A DNA stretch of 64,000 nucleotides from Chitinophaga eiseniae. Its GTDB lineage: Bacteria; Bacteroidota; Bacteroidia; Chitinophagales; Chitinophagaceae. The position numbers were made by a program, and so were the translations under genes. The stretch lies in NCBI RefSeq assembly GCF_012641265.1, contig NZ_JABAHZ010000004.1, positions 124,001 to 188,000 on the forward strand, given 5' to 3'. The notes under the pieces are model-generated. The model had not been told where the DNA came from and did not search any database. It saw only the letters and a program-made list of their open reading frames with translations. Below are positions 53,054 to 61,432 of this stretch, piece by piece (positions within the stretch are counted from its first letter, which is position 1; the number at the start of each line of letters is the position of its first letter).

Positions 53054-54466
53054 CTATTGTACGGCTTTTCCTATCAGGGTACCAGAGGTACAGCTTTCTA
53101 CCTTCACCATCACATAGTCGCCTTTTTTGAAGTTTTCTTTAGGGAAAACAATGACTTTGTTCTGGTCGCTGCGGCCAAAAAGCTGTTCGGTAGAGCGTTT
53201 GGACGTTCCTTCTACCAATACTCTGAAGGTTTTTCCTACTTCTCTTTCCATCCCTGCCTGTGAATATTTGCGGTGTAATTCCACTACTTCGGCCAGCCTT
53301 CTTTTCTTTACTTCTTCCGGGATATCGTCGTCATAGCGGCGTTCTGCCAGGGTACCCGGGCGTTCGGAATAGAAATACATATAGGCCAGGTCGTACTGGG
53401 CATATTTCATGAGACTGAGGGTATCCTGGTGATCTTCTTCCGTTTCTGTGCAGAAGCCACAGATAATGTCGGTCGACAGGCCACAGTCAGGAATCAGTTC
53501 CCTGATACGGTCAACTTTCTTCATGTACCATTCCCTGGTATAGGTACGGTTCATGAGCTGCAAGATGCGGGAGCTGCCGCTTTGTACTGGCAGGTGAATA
53601 TAGTTGCAGATATTCTCATACCGTTGCATGATAAAAAGCACTTCGTCGGTAATATCTTTCGGATGGGAGGTGCTGAAACGTACGCGGAGCAATGGATCTA
53701 TCTGCGCTACTTTTTCCAGTAACATGGCGAAAGTGATGGTTTCGCTGCCGTCGGCGCTGGTCCAGTAGTAAGAGTCAACATTTTGCCCGAGGAGCGTTAC
53801 TTCCCGGTAGCCGTTGTCGAACAGTTCGCGGGCTTCCCGTACAATGGAATATGCGTCGCGGCTGCGTTCCCGGCCACGGGTAAATGGTACTACACAGAAA
53901 GTACACATATTATTACAACCTCTCATAATGGACACAAAGGAGGTAACCCCGTTGTTGTCCAGTCTCACCGGGCTGATATCGCCATAGGTTTCTTCGCGGC
54001 TCAATAATACGTTCACTGATTTTTGCCCGGTTTCTGCTTCTGCAATCAGGGCGGGGAGGCTACGGTAGGCATCAGGGCCTACTACCAGGTCTACCAGCTT
54101 TTCTTCTTCCAGGAGCTTTCCTTTGATACGTTCGGCCATACAGCCTAAAACGCCTACCAGCATGCCGGGTGTTTCCCGTTTCAGCTTTTTGAATTCTGTG
54201 AGTCGTTTACGAACGGTTTGTTCCGCCTTTTCGCGGATGGAACAGGTATTTAGGAGAATGAGACTTGCTTCTTCTGCATTGCGGGTAGGGCCATAACCCT
54301 CTTGTCCAAGTATGGAGGCAACGATTTCACTATCGTTGAAATTCATTGCACAACCATAGCTTTCAATGTAAAATTTTTTAGTATATGTTTGGGTGCCAGC
54401 CACGGCGGGAGCATAAGCTTCTCCCTGGCGACTTTCATCATGCACTTTAGTTTCCAGATCAAGCAT
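53054..54466 (-). CDS. miaB: tRNA methylthiotransferase MiaB
   Basis: Radical-SAM enzyme that adds a methylthio group to i6A37 of tRNA. The start is the ATG at 54466 (MLDLETKVHDES); the in-frame upstream codon at 54490 is TTG and less likely. UPF0004 cluster ligands are C39 (YGCAMN), C75 (LLNTCSIR) and C109 (LGCMAER). Radical-SAM ligands are C184, C188 and C191 in MRGCNNMCTFC. A C-terminal TRAM domain spans about 405-468 (VLVEGTSKRSTEQLFGRSD). Length (470 aa) is standard. It is first in the run that continues through the sigma-54 activator, lptE and secG. Confidence 0.96.
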   Translation of the reverse strand: MLDLETKVHDESRQGEAYAPAVAGTQTYTKKFYIESYGCAMNFNDSEIVASILGQEGYGPTRNAEEASLILLNTCSIREKAEQTVRKRLTEFKKLKRETPGMLVGVLGCMAERIKGKLLEEEKLVDLVVGPDAYRSLPALIAEAETGQKSVNVLLSREETYGDISPVRLDNNGVTSFVSIMRGCNNMCTFCVVPFTRGRERSRDAYSIVREARELFDNGYREVTLLGQNVDSYYWTSADGSETITFAMLLEKVAQIDPLLRVRFSTSHPKDITDEVLFIMQRYENICNYIHLPVQSGSSRILQLMNRTYTREWYMKKVDRIRELIPDCGLSTDIICGFCTETEEDHQDTLSLMKYAQYDLAYMYFYSERPGTLAERRYDDDIPEEVKKRRLAEVVELHRKYSQAGMEREVGKTFRVLVEGTSKRSTEQLFGRSDQNKVIVFPKENFKKGDYVMVKVESCTSGTLIGKAVQ

Positions 54467-54543
54467 CCTGACAAAAATTTTGGAAGGCAAAAATAAGCAA
54501 TAAAAATAACAAAATGACAGAATGGCAGCAAGATTAAACGAGG

Positions 54544-54592
54544 GTATATTATAATATACTTTTTATTTGCTGATAAGTATATTATAATATAC
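54544..54592 (+). promoter_or_regulatory. Paired 16-bp palindromic operators of hicAB
   Basis: GTATATTATAATATAC, a perfect palindrome, occurs identically at 54544-54559 and 54577-54592, 33 bp (about three helical turns) apart. They flank the -33 element TTTG at 54566-54569. The second overlaps the -7 box by three bases. These are very likely binding sites for the HicB antitoxin. Confidence 0.88.
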
Positions 54593-54597
54593 CTTTG
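54566..54597 (+). promoter_or_regulatory. hicAB promoter
   Basis: TTTG (54566-54569), a 20-bp spacer and TACCTTTG (54590-54597) match the Bacteroidota consensus TTTG-N19..21-TAnnTTTG. Transcription would start near 54603, just before the hicA start at 54615. Confidence 0.8.
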
Positions 54598-54614
54598 CTC
54601 GACAAGTAAATGTC

Positions 54615-54805
54615 ATGAAATGTTCTGAGTTAAAGCGGATATTAATGAGAGCAGGTTGGCAGATATTGAGAAGCGGAAAAGGAAGCCATTTAATTATGAT
54701 ACATCCAGGTAAACCCGGCATGAAATAGTTTTCCCCGATCATGGAAGCGCTGAGATGGGTAAAGGCTTAGAGGTACGAATTTTAAAACAGGCAGGATTGA
54801 AATAA
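54615..54805 (+). pseudogene. hicA: HicA toxin gene, frameshifted
   Basis: HicA mRNA interferase, a double-stranded-RNA-binding fold of about 60 residues that cuts mRNA. Translation from the ATG at 54615 gives KCSELKRILMRAGWQILRSG, then KGSHLIMIHPGKPGMK, and stops at TAG 54726-54728 after 37 residues. The active-site H25 in GKGSH is present. The -1 frame from 54725 continues as a typical HicA C-terminus (IVFPDHGSAEMGKGLEVRIL, then KQAGLK) to TAA at 54803-54805. One missing A in the A-run at 54723-54725 would restore the whole 63-residue protein. The toxin is probably inactive as sequenced, or the base is a sequencing error. The antitoxin gene follows 22 bp later. Confidence 0.85.
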
Positions 54806-54827
54806 TTAAATAAAATCACGACGAAAT

Positions 54828-55217
54828 ATGAAAAAACACTTATTTGTAGTTGAAAAAACAGCTACCGGATACTCCGCCTATGCTTCCGATTTTGAGTCTA
54901 CCCCCGTTGGCACTACAGGCAAACATATGAAAGAACTGAAACAACGTGTTTTAGAGGCTATGAATGAATACAGGGCTTACAAACATCAAAAGCCCGTTAC
55001 CGAGAAAGATGTAGTGGTTAGTCTCGACTTGAGGCAGTTTTTTGAATATTATAGCGAGATAAATGCAAAGGCCTTTGCACAACGCATAGGAATGAATTAT
55101 ACTTTATTATCGCAATACATTGCCGGCTCCAAAAAACCAAGTGAAAAGCAAGTGCACAAAATTTTAGGAGGAGTACGGGAACTGGGAAGGGAACTTACCC
55201 AATTAGAGATTGCCTAA
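54828..55217 (+). CDS. hicB: HicB antitoxin with C-terminal HTH
   Basis: Antitoxin and autorepressor of 129 aa. Residues 1-60 form a partial RNase-H-like HicB fold (KKHLFVVEKTATGYSAYASD). Residues about 75-125 are an Xre/Cro-like helix-turn-helix (FAQRIGMNYTLLSQYIAGSK), the DNA-binding domain that should bind the two palindromes upstream. The length and the HTH are those of a full HicB. It is intact while the toxin is frameshifted. It ends in a perfect 15-bp terminator. Confidence 0.88.
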   Translation: MKKHLFVVEKTATGYSAYASDFESTPVGTTGKHMKELKQRVLEAMNEYRAYKHQKPVTEKDVVVSLDLRQFFEYYSEINAKAFAQRIGMNYTLLSQYIAGSKKPSEKQVHKILGGVRELGRELTQLEIA

Positions 55218-55221
55218 CATA

Positions 55222-55254
55222 AAACGCCCTGTAACCACTGGTTACAGGGCGTTT
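55222..55254. terminator. Terminator of hicAB, bidirectional
   Basis: Perfect 15-bp arms at 55222-55236 and 55240-55254 with a 3-nt loop lie 4 bp after the hicB stop and 17 bp from the convergent gene. Confidence 0.9.
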
Positions 55255-55271
55255 CAATATTTTATTCCTGG

Positions 55272-55775
55272 CTACGCTTTCGCTGCCAGCTTTTTACCTA
55301 CCCAGCTGTTTTTCAGCGGTACCAACCACTGCGTATCCAGCTCTTGCTTAGTGAGTACGGTATTATTCAGATAGAGCGTGTTTTCATCTATATAGCCTTT
55401 TTCCAGCGCGTAGGGCACCTGGGCCATCGGCAGCAGTTGTACCTTATCTTTTACGATAAAGCCCAGCAATAGGCGATCAAACATATTTACCTCGTATTGC
55501 CGTTCTATGCTTTTAATGATTCTAACAGAACTATCTGTACTGCAACCACTTACGGTAGTCTGGGATTCATCTGCAATGAGAATGATCACCTGGTTCAACA
55601 CTACCTGTCCCCAGCCCTTTACTGGTGCGCCGTGGGCATTCCATTGGGCGGTAAACTGGTGCAGCTGTTCATTTATCTCAAGTATCTCCTGCTCGTTGAA
55701 CGGTCTGTTGCTCTGGTATATCCACACCCTGGAGGCCGGAGAGAAGTCTGCAGGGAAGATGTTATTCATATTCAT
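55272..55775 (-). CDS. Conserved Bacteroidota protein of unknown function
   Basis: A 167-aa soluble protein with no signal peptide. The sequence ASRVWIYQSNRPFNEQEILE, then LHQFTAQWNAHGAPVKGWGQV, resembles small proteins in this phylum that are often labelled ABC transporter ATPase without any Walker motif. No ATP-binding motif is present here, so that label is not adopted. The start may be the first or second Met (55775 or 55769). It precedes no clear operon partner; the gene upstream (55799-56578) ends 23 bp away on the same strand and may be co-transcribed. Confidence 0.75.
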   Translation of the reverse strand: MNMNNIFPADFSPASRVWIYQSNRPFNEQEILEINEQLHQFTAQWNAHGAPVKGWGQVVLNQVIILIADESQTTVSGCSTDSSVRIIKSIERQYEVNMFDRLLLGFIVKDKVQLLPMAQVPYALEKGYIDENTLYLNNTVLTKQELDTQWLVPLKNSWVGKKLAAKA

Positions 55776-55798
55776 ACCGCAAATTTACGCAAATGAAT

Positions 55799-56578
55799 TT
55801 ATTTCATGCTTTGCTCGATTAATTCTGCGATGTCGAGCACTTTTACGCTTTCTTCCTTACCGGCTTCCTTTACGCCATCGGTCAGCATGGTCATGCAGAA
55901 GGGGCAGTTGGCCGCAATCACGGAGGCGCCGGTAGCTACAGCTTCCTGTCCGCGTTCGAAGTTGATACGGTTGGTACCTTTTTCTTCTTCTTTGAACATC
56001 TGGGCACCGCCGGCGCCGCAGCAAAGTCCCTTACTCCGGCAACGTTTCATTTCTATCAGTTCGGCGTCCAGCGTTTCCAGTACTTTACGGGGCGCCTCAT
56101 ATATATTATTGGCGCGTCCGAGATAACAGGAATCATGATAGGTGATCTTTTTGCCTTTAAAGGAACCGCCTTCCTGCATCTTAATCCTGCCTTCATCGAT
56201 GAGTGACTGCAGGAAGCTGGTATGGTGTATTACTTCGTAGTTGCCTCCCAGCGCGGGATATTCATTCTTCAGTGTATTAAAACAATGCGGACAGGCAGTA
56301 ACAATTTTTTTCACGCCATACATATTCAACAGCTGTATGTTATTTTGTGCCATCATCTGGAAAATGAACTCATTGCCGGCTCTTCTCGCAGGATCTCCAG
56401 TACAGCTTTCTTCCTTACCCAGTATGGCAAAGGAAATTCCTACTTTATCCAGTATAGTGGCAAATGCTTTTGTTATTTTTTGGGCACGCTGATCAAAACT
56501 GCCTGCACAACCCACCCAGAAAAGGACTTCAGGGGTTTCTCCGTTCGCGGCATATTCTGCCATTGTTTTAATATGCAT
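55799..56578 (-). CDS. CCG-domain iron-sulfur protein (HdrB-like)
   Basis: A 259-aa protein with two cysteine-rich CCG-type domains, as in heterodisulfide reductase subunit B, GlpC and lactate-utilisation LutA. The first half has VLFWVGCAGSFDQRA, ESCTGDPARRAG and VTACPHCFNTLK. The second has TYHDSCYLGRANN, KGLCCGAGGAQ and ANCPFCMTML. These bind unusual iron-sulfur clusters. It lies 20 bp after the membrane ferredoxin gene, so the two form an electron-transfer pair. Catalytic partners such as a flavoprotein dehydrogenase are not visible, so the substrate is unknown. The start may be M1 or M6. Confidence 0.88.
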   Translation of the reverse strand: MHIKTMAEYAANGETPEVLFWVGCAGSFDQRAQKITKAFATILDKVGISFAILGKEESCTGDPARRAGNEFIFQMMAQNNIQLLNMYGVKKIVTACPHCFNTLKNEYPALGGNYEVIHHTSFLQSLIDEGRIKMQEGGSFKGKKITYHDSCYLGRANNIYEAPRKVLETLDAELIEMKRCRSKGLCCGAGGAQMFKEEEKGTNRINFERGQEAVATGASVIAANCPFCMTMLTDGVKEAGKEESVKVLDIAELIEQSMK

Positions 56579-56598
56579 TCGTATCTTTTTTAAATTAG

Positions 56599-57915
56599 TT
56601 ATTCAGTGGCCCACTTATCCCGGTCGTCCATGCTGAATTTCCAGGGAGCCATATTATTTTCAATATTGCTGAACATGCCCGTCCATTCTGCCGGGGCGCT
56701 GGACTCTTCCATTACCAGGTGGCGGCGCAGTTGCAGGATAATATCCAGTGGATTGATACTTACGGGGCATTCCTGTACACAGGCATTGCAGGTGGTGCAG
56801 GCGCGCAGTTCTTCTTCGGTGATATAGTCGCGTAACAGTGTTTTGTTGTCGTCTGTAAACGTGCCATTGTTGGCTTTGATGTTGCGGCCTACTTCTTCCA
56901 GGCGGTCGCGGGTATCCATCATAATTTTACGGGGCGACAACCGCTTGCCGGTGATATTGGCCGGACAGGCGGCGGTACAGCGTCCGCATTCCGTACAGCT
57001 ATATGCATCCAATAAGTTTTTCCAGGTAAGGTCGGTTACATCTTTGGCGCCGAATTTAGGCATGGTGTCCGAAGCTGGCGCATTGGCGGCCAGTTCGGGC
57101 TGCAGCATCAGCTGTACTTCGTGCTGTACCGCGGGCATATTTTCCATTTCTCCTTTAGGTTCCAGGCTGGCATAGTAGGCATTGGGAAAGGCCAGGATAA
57201 TATGCAGGTGCTTGGAATAGGGGAGATAGTTCAGGAAAGCCAGTACCCCCGCAATGTGCAGCCACCAGCAGCCCCGCTCTATTACTTCGAGGGTGCCATC
57301 AGACATACCTGCAAATATGGGTGTGAGTATACCGGAAATCCAGAAGTTGCCGGTAGGGATATAATGCGCGGCACCCCTGCCTTGTAAGGCCTGGTCGGCC
57401 GTATTCATGGTCAGGAAGAGCAGCATCAGCACTATTTCAGTGATCAGGATGTAGTTGGCATCGGAACGCGGCCACCCATCGAGATCCTTGCTGATAAAGC
57501 GTTTTAGCTTTAAAATATTCCTGCGTACCAGGAATATGGCGCAGCCGGTAAGGACCAGTACCGCCAGTATTTCAAATAAGCCGATTAAAACGGGATACAA
57601 ACCTCCCAGTACGGGAACGAATAAACGATGTTGCCCAAGAATACCATCCAGGATAATTTCCAGTATTTCAATATTAATAATCAGGAAACCGGCATACACA
57701 AAAAAGTGGAGTACAGCTACCAGTGGATTGCGGAACATCTTCTTCTGGCCGAATGCCAGCAGGAGCAAGTTTTTCCAACGCAGGTCAGGATGATCGTTCA
57801 GGTCATTGTCCCGTCCCAGCAAAATGTTTTTCCTTATCTGGCCGGCCTTTCGGGAGAAAAGGTATACTGCTGTTCCAAACAGGATGACAAATAATAATTC
57901 TTGTACAATTCGCAT
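56599..57915 (-). CDS. Membrane-bound 4Fe-4S ferredoxin (NarI/HdrE-like)
   Basis: A 438-aa protein whose N-terminal half (about 1-250) has five or six transmembrane helices. It includes VAVLHFFVYAGFLIINIEIL (about 64-83) and histidines that could bind heme. The C-terminal part holds two ferredoxin motifs, CTECGRCTAACP (about 303-314) and CTTCNACVQECP (about 362-373). This is like HdrE-HdrC or the Fe-S reductase domains linked to electron-transfer flavoproteins. It likely exchanges electrons with the quinone pool and the CCG-domain partner encoded 20 bp downstream. It starts on the minus strand at 57915. Confidence 0.88.
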   Translation of the reverse strand: MRIVQELLFVILFGTAVYLFSRKAGQIRKNILLGRDNDLNDHPDLRWKNLLLLAFGQKKMFRNPLVAVLHFFVYAGFLIINIEILEIILDGILGQHRLFVPVLGGLYPVLIGLFEILAVLVLTGCAIFLVRRNILKLKRFISKDLDGWPRSDANYILITEIVLMLLFLTMNTADQALQGRGAAHYIPTGNFWISGILTPIFAGMSDGTLEVIERGCWWLHIAGVLAFLNYLPYSKHLHIILAFPNAYYASLEPKGEMENMPAVQHEVQLMLQPELAANAPASDTMPKFGAKDVTDLTWKNLLDAYSCTECGRCTAACPANITGKRLSPRKIMMDTRDRLEEVGRNIKANNGTFTDDNKTLLRDYITEEELRACTTCNACVQECPVSINPLDIILQLRRHLVMEESSAPAEWTGMFSNIENNMAPWKFSMDDRDKWATE

Positions 57916-58028
57916 TATCTCAGATTTGACTCCCTAATTTATGTCTTTTTTAGGTGCCGGCCATTCGACTGCTATATTTAGTAGTACTGATTTTTTAAGA
58001 GATAACAGCAGCCTAATGGCTAATTGCT

Positions 58029-58036
58029 TATTTTTG
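58029..58036 (+). promoter_or_regulatory. Putative -7 box just before the PyrR-like gene
   Basis: TATTTTTG (TAnnTTTG) ends 5 bp before the ATG at 58042, so the transcript could be leaderless. The -33 element is not clear. Confidence 0.5.
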
Positions 58037-58041
58037 CCGAT

Positions 58042-58539
58042 ATGGAAAGCAGGAACATCATTCTAACACAGGATATCATTCAAAAGAAAATTGAACGCAT
58101 CGCTTACGAAATTTATGAACTCAACAGCGATGGCGGTGAAATCATTCTGGCTGGTATCTGGGACCGGGGCGTGATTGTAGCGCACAAGATAGCCGCTATA
58201 CTGGAGCAGATTTCTCCCCTGAAAACCCATATCATCGAGTTACGCCTCGATAAACAACGTCCGGGGGAAGTAGTGGTATCCGAAGATCTCGACTTCAATG
58301 ACAAGGTAATTGTGGTGGTGGATGATGTTGCTAACTCCGGCCGTACGATGCTGTATGCCCTGAAACCTTTCCTGAAATACCTGCCTAAAAAAATCCAGAC
58401 CGCCGTACTGGTTGACCGCAAACATAAGTCCTTCCCCTTATCTGTCGACTTCGTAGGCTATTCACTGGCTACCACGCTGCAAGACATGGTACTCGTAGAA
58501 ATGAATGGAGAAGAAATTGTATCTGCTTATTTTGAATAA
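58042..58539 (+). CDS. PyrR-like phosphoribosyltransferase
   Basis: A type I phosphoribosyltransferase of 165 residues, related to PyrR/uracil-type enzymes. The PRPP loop is in VIVVVDDVANSGRTMLYAL (about 90-110). Another signature is LAGIWDRGVIVAHKIA at about 36-51 and VDFVGYSLATTLQD near the end. The ATG at 58042 (MESRNIILTQD) is chosen over the TTG at 58024 because the -7 box lies between them. The substrate base is not clear. The gene ends 6 bp before a convergent gene. Confidence 0.88.
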   Translation: MESRNIILTQDIIQKKIERIAYEIYELNSDGGEIILAGIWDRGVIVAHKIAAILEQISPLKTHIIELRLDKQRPGEVVVSEDLDFNDKVIVVVDDVANSGRTMLYALKPFLKYLPKKIQTAVLVDRKHKSFPLSVDFVGYSLATTLQDMVLVEMNGEEIVSAYFE

Positions 58540-58545
58540 CGCTGG

Positions 58546-59484
58546 CTAGAAGTACAACGCGTGTAATTTCACCTGGCCTGATGAGTTCAACTCCAGTGTG
58601 GGCGCGGGAAATTTGATCATGTTCAGTACCTGGAACAACACTTTTACGCCTTTTTTACGGGTATAAATTTTAGTGAAATCCACATCCGGAGAAAGATAAA
58701 ACTGTCTTATCCGTTTCAGGTGACTATAGTCCTGGTCTACTCCATGTTGATCTGTCCAGGTATTATCCCTGCCGCCCAGCATGTTATCCGCGCCATATCC
58801 CACTGCTATATTCAACCATTTGGGCAAGCGACTTTCCTTGCGGAAGGAGTAAACATTGACTGACAGCCAATAGGTTTGTCCGTTATAATTTTTCAGGGTT
58901 CTTTCCCAGAAGCTTTCTCCAAACAGCTGGTCGGTCTTGGCGCGTAATACAGGATCATTGTATAAGTCGGGGTGCGACGAAAACTTCAGCTGGATGCGTT
59001 GTTCATTCCACAATAATTCCTGGCTGACCAGCATGCCGGAGCCTATGGCATTGGCGCCCATATCGCCCCAGGAAAACCCCCACTCTGATGAGAACCCGTC
59101 CAGTACTTCCACGACCGACTGAAAGGCGAAGCCGGTCAATCCTCCGATCCAGATTTGCTTTTTCCTGGGAAGGCCCGACCATCGCCACATTTCACGACTG
59201 TATTTACCAATAAAATAAGCACTGAAGATATGCCCGGCTTTATCCATCTGGTTCCATTCGCCCATATCATTGAAAAAATGGAAGCTGGACCTCGGATAGC
59301 CTTTATACCAGGCGGTATTCAGGGCAGCCAGGCTGGCGCCATACAGCGCTGCGGTAGTACCGGTGAGTATCCATACATGTGAAGGGGTGGTGGTATCGGG
59401 AATAGAAAAGAAAGACACTTTTTTTTGTGCTTCGCCACATAGGAAATGTAGCAGCAGGATCAGCATCAGTAGGCTTTTTTTCAT
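58546..59484 (-). CDS. YfiM-like lipoprotein/periplasmic protein (DUF2279)
   Basis: A 312-aa envelope protein with signal peptide LLMLILLLHFLCGEAQ. The DUF2279-like part (about 60-170) has FNDMGEWNQMDKAGHIFSAY, WSGLPRKKQIWIGGLTGFAF and EVLDGFSSEWGFSWGDMGAN. The conserved DK..H and D.. acidic residues recall YfiM. The C-terminal 120 residues form a beta-rich tail with KGVKVLFQVLNMIKFPAPTL. The function of the family is unknown. It is monocistronic and convergent with the PyrR-like gene. Confidence 0.82.
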   Translation of the reverse strand: MKKSLLMLILLLHFLCGEAQKKVSFFSIPDTTTPSHVWILTGTTAALYGASLAALNTAWYKGYPRSSFHFFNDMGEWNQMDKAGHIFSAYFIGKYSREMWRWSGLPRKKQIWIGGLTGFAFQSVVEVLDGFSSEWGFSWGDMGANAIGSGMLVSQELLWNEQRIQLKFSSHPDLYNDPVLRAKTDQLFGESFWERTLKNYNGQTYWLSVNVYSFRKESRLPKWLNIAVGYGADNMLGGRDNTWTDQHGVDQDYSHLKRIRQFYLSPDVDFTKIYTRKKGVKVLFQVLNMIKFPAPTLELNSSGQVKLHALYF

Positions 59485-59505
59485 GCGGGTATATCAACAA
59501 TAAAC

Positions 59506-59556
59506 CCGGGAATGCAGAAAGGGTGTTTGTTAGATGCGTCCTTTCAACATTCCCGG
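59506..59556 (-). terminator. Terminator of the phosphohexomutase gene
   Basis: 17-bp arms at 59506-59522 and 59540-59556 pair with two mismatches. It lies in the gap downstream of the minus-strand mutase gene, and a second short palindrome CCTCTTTAGAGG sits at 59563-59574. Confidence 0.65.
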
Positions 59557-59584
59557 TGGCTTCCTCTTTAGAGGATAAGGGGTA

Positions 59585-61309
59585 TTATTTCAGTTTCAGA
59601 TCCTGGATAATACCATTTATCTTCTGGTCCAGTTCAGCAGTTACTTTATCATAATCTGCTGCGTTGGCCAGTGGTGCATTTACACTGAAGTAGAATTTAA
59701 TTTTTGGTTCCGTACCGGATGGACGGGCAGATATTTTGCTGCCATCGGCCAGTAAAAACTGGAGTACGTTGGATTTGGGCAGGTCAAGTGCCTTTGTTTC
59801 CCCGGTTTTAATATCGCGGATCTGTTGCAGCTGGTAATCGTAGAGCGTCACTACCGGAGAGCCATTGATGGTCACCGGTGGATTTTCGCGGTATCCCCGC
59901 ATCATTTCTGCAATTTCTTCGGCGCCTCTCATGCCTTTCTTGGTAATGGAAATCAACGATTCTTTGTAGTAGCCATAACGAACGTAGATGTCGATCAGCT
60001 CTTCAAACAGGGATTTACCCTTGCTACGCGCATAGGCCGCCATTTCACAGATCATGGCCACGGAAGAAATTGCGTCTTTGTCACGGATATTGTTGCCTAT
60101 CATGTAACCATAAGATTCTTCACCTCCGCAGATAAAGTTTTCCTGTGGCTCTTTCCGGCGGATCAGGTCAGCAATCCATTTAAAGCCGGTCAGTACATTA
60201 TAGCAATTAATATTGTTTTTAGCGGCAAATACGTCAATCAGGTCGGAGGTTACCACGGTTTTGGCAATGAAGTCATTGGGCTTGGCCAATCCTTTGTTTT
60301 TGCGGCCTTCCACGATATAGTTGAACAGCAGCACACCGGTTTGGTTACCGTTTAGCAGTATCCACTCGCCTTTCAGGTCTTTTACGGCAATGCCTACACG
60401 ATCGGCATCGGGGTCGGTACCCAGGAGGATATCGGCATCGAGTGCTTTGGCTTTTTTCAACCCCAGGCTCATTGCTTCGGATTCTTCCGGGTTAGGGAAT
60501 ACGACCGTAGGGAAGTTACCATCGGGCGTTGCCTGTTCTTCTACAATGGTAACGTTGGTAAAGCCATAACCAGCCAGTACGGCGGGCACCTGGGTAATAC
60601 CTGTACCATGAATAGGCGTATATACTATTTTAAGGTCGTGTTGTTGTTTGTTGATGTCCGGGTTGATCGACAGGCTGATAAGCTCCTGCTGGTAAGCTTT
60701 GTCTATTTCAGCGCCAATCAGGGTAATATTGGCTTCGCCACCGGTCCATTTCACGTCGGCAGGCGACGCTATATTTTCCACTTCGCGGATCACATTACCG
60801 TCGTGGGGAGGTACCAGCTGGGCACCGTCATTCCAGTAGGCCTTGTATCCATTGTATTCCTTGGGGTTATGGGAGGCGGTCAGTACCACGCCGGCCTGGC
60901 AGTGCAGGTGACGGATGGTGAAAGACAGCTCCGGTGTGGGGCGCAGGCTCTCGAAAAGAAATACCTTAATACCGTTTGCGGCGAATACATTAGCCACCGT
61001 TTCAGCAAAAAAGCGGGCATTATTGCGGCTGTCGTGGGCAATAGCTACTTTAATATCGCCGGTAAAGGTTTTTTTAAGGTAGTTGGAGAAGCCCTGGGTA
61101 GCCATTCCAATGGTATATTTATTCATCCGGTTGGTGCCCACACCCATAATACCACGAAGTCCGCCGGTACCAAATTCGAGGTTACGGTAAAAGGCGTCAG
61201 TGAGTTCATCGGGGTTACCTTCCTGCATCTTCTTAATGGTGGCCACGGTTTCGGCATCGAAGTTACCGTTGAGCCATTGTGATACTTTGTTTTGAATACT
61301 TATATCCAT
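59585..61309 (-). CDS. Phospho-sugar mutase (phosphoglucomutase/phosphomannomutase)
   Basis: Alpha-D-phosphohexomutase of 574 aa that moves phosphate between C6 and C1 of hexoses, supplying sugar nucleotides for envelope polysaccharides. The phosphoserine is S146 in VLTASHNPKEYNGYK. The metal-binding loop is GTDPDADRVGIAV, the sugar loop ICGGEESYGYMIGN and the phosphate-binding loop SARPSGTEPKIKFYF. The length fits the PGM2-like class. It could use glucose, mannose or pentose phosphates; the sequence alone does not decide. It is monocistronic. Confidence 0.93.
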   Translation of the reverse strand: MDISIQNKVSQWLNGNFDAETVATIKKMQEGNPDELTDAFYRNLEFGTGGLRGIMGVGTNRMNKYTIGMATQGFSNYLKKTFTGDIKVAIAHDSRNNARFFAETVANVFAANGIKVFLFESLRPTPELSFTIRHLHCQAGVVLTASHNPKEYNGYKAYWNDGAQLVPPHDGNVIREVENIASPADVKWTGGEANITLIGAEIDKAYQQELISLSINPDINKQQHDLKIVYTPIHGTGITQVPAVLAGYGFTNVTIVEEQATPDGNFPTVVFPNPEESEAMSLGLKKAKALDADILLGTDPDADRVGIAVKDLKGEWILLNGNQTGVLLFNYIVEGRKNKGLAKPNDFIAKTVVTSDLIDVFAAKNNINCYNVLTGFKWIADLIRRKEPQENFICGGEESYGYMIGNNIRDKDAISSVAMICEMAAYARSKGKSLFEELIDIYVRYGYYKESLISITKKGMRGAEEIAEMMRGYRENPPVTINGSPVVTLYDYQLQQIRDIKTGETKALDLPKSNVLQFLLADGSKISARPSGTEPKIKFYFSVNAPLANAADYDKVTAELDQKINGIIQDLKLK

Positions 61310-61398
61310 GGTATTTTTTTTGAGCCGTAAATGCTAAAACGAAGTGTAAAGTAAAAATAAAAAAATGAATGTGGGAAATTACTGATTCCAAAAAAGCA

Positions 61399-61427
61399 TT
61401 GAAAATTGTGGGTAATGGTTAATTTTG
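61399..61427 (+). promoter_or_regulatory. pcm promoter, probably leaderless
   Basis: TTG (61399-61401), an 18-bp spacer and TAATTTTG (61420-61427) match the Bacteroidota consensus. The ATG at 61433 is only 5 bp after the -7 box, so transcription would start at or near the start codon. Confidence 0.65.
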
Positions 61428-61432
61428 CGGCC

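Noticed and set aside
54467..54490. Upstream miaB start at 54490
   Set aside because: The codon is TTG and adds 8 residues with no family support; ATG at 54466 is preferred.
55272..55775. ABC-transporter ATPase label
   Set aside because: No Walker A, Walker B or ABC signature in the sequence.
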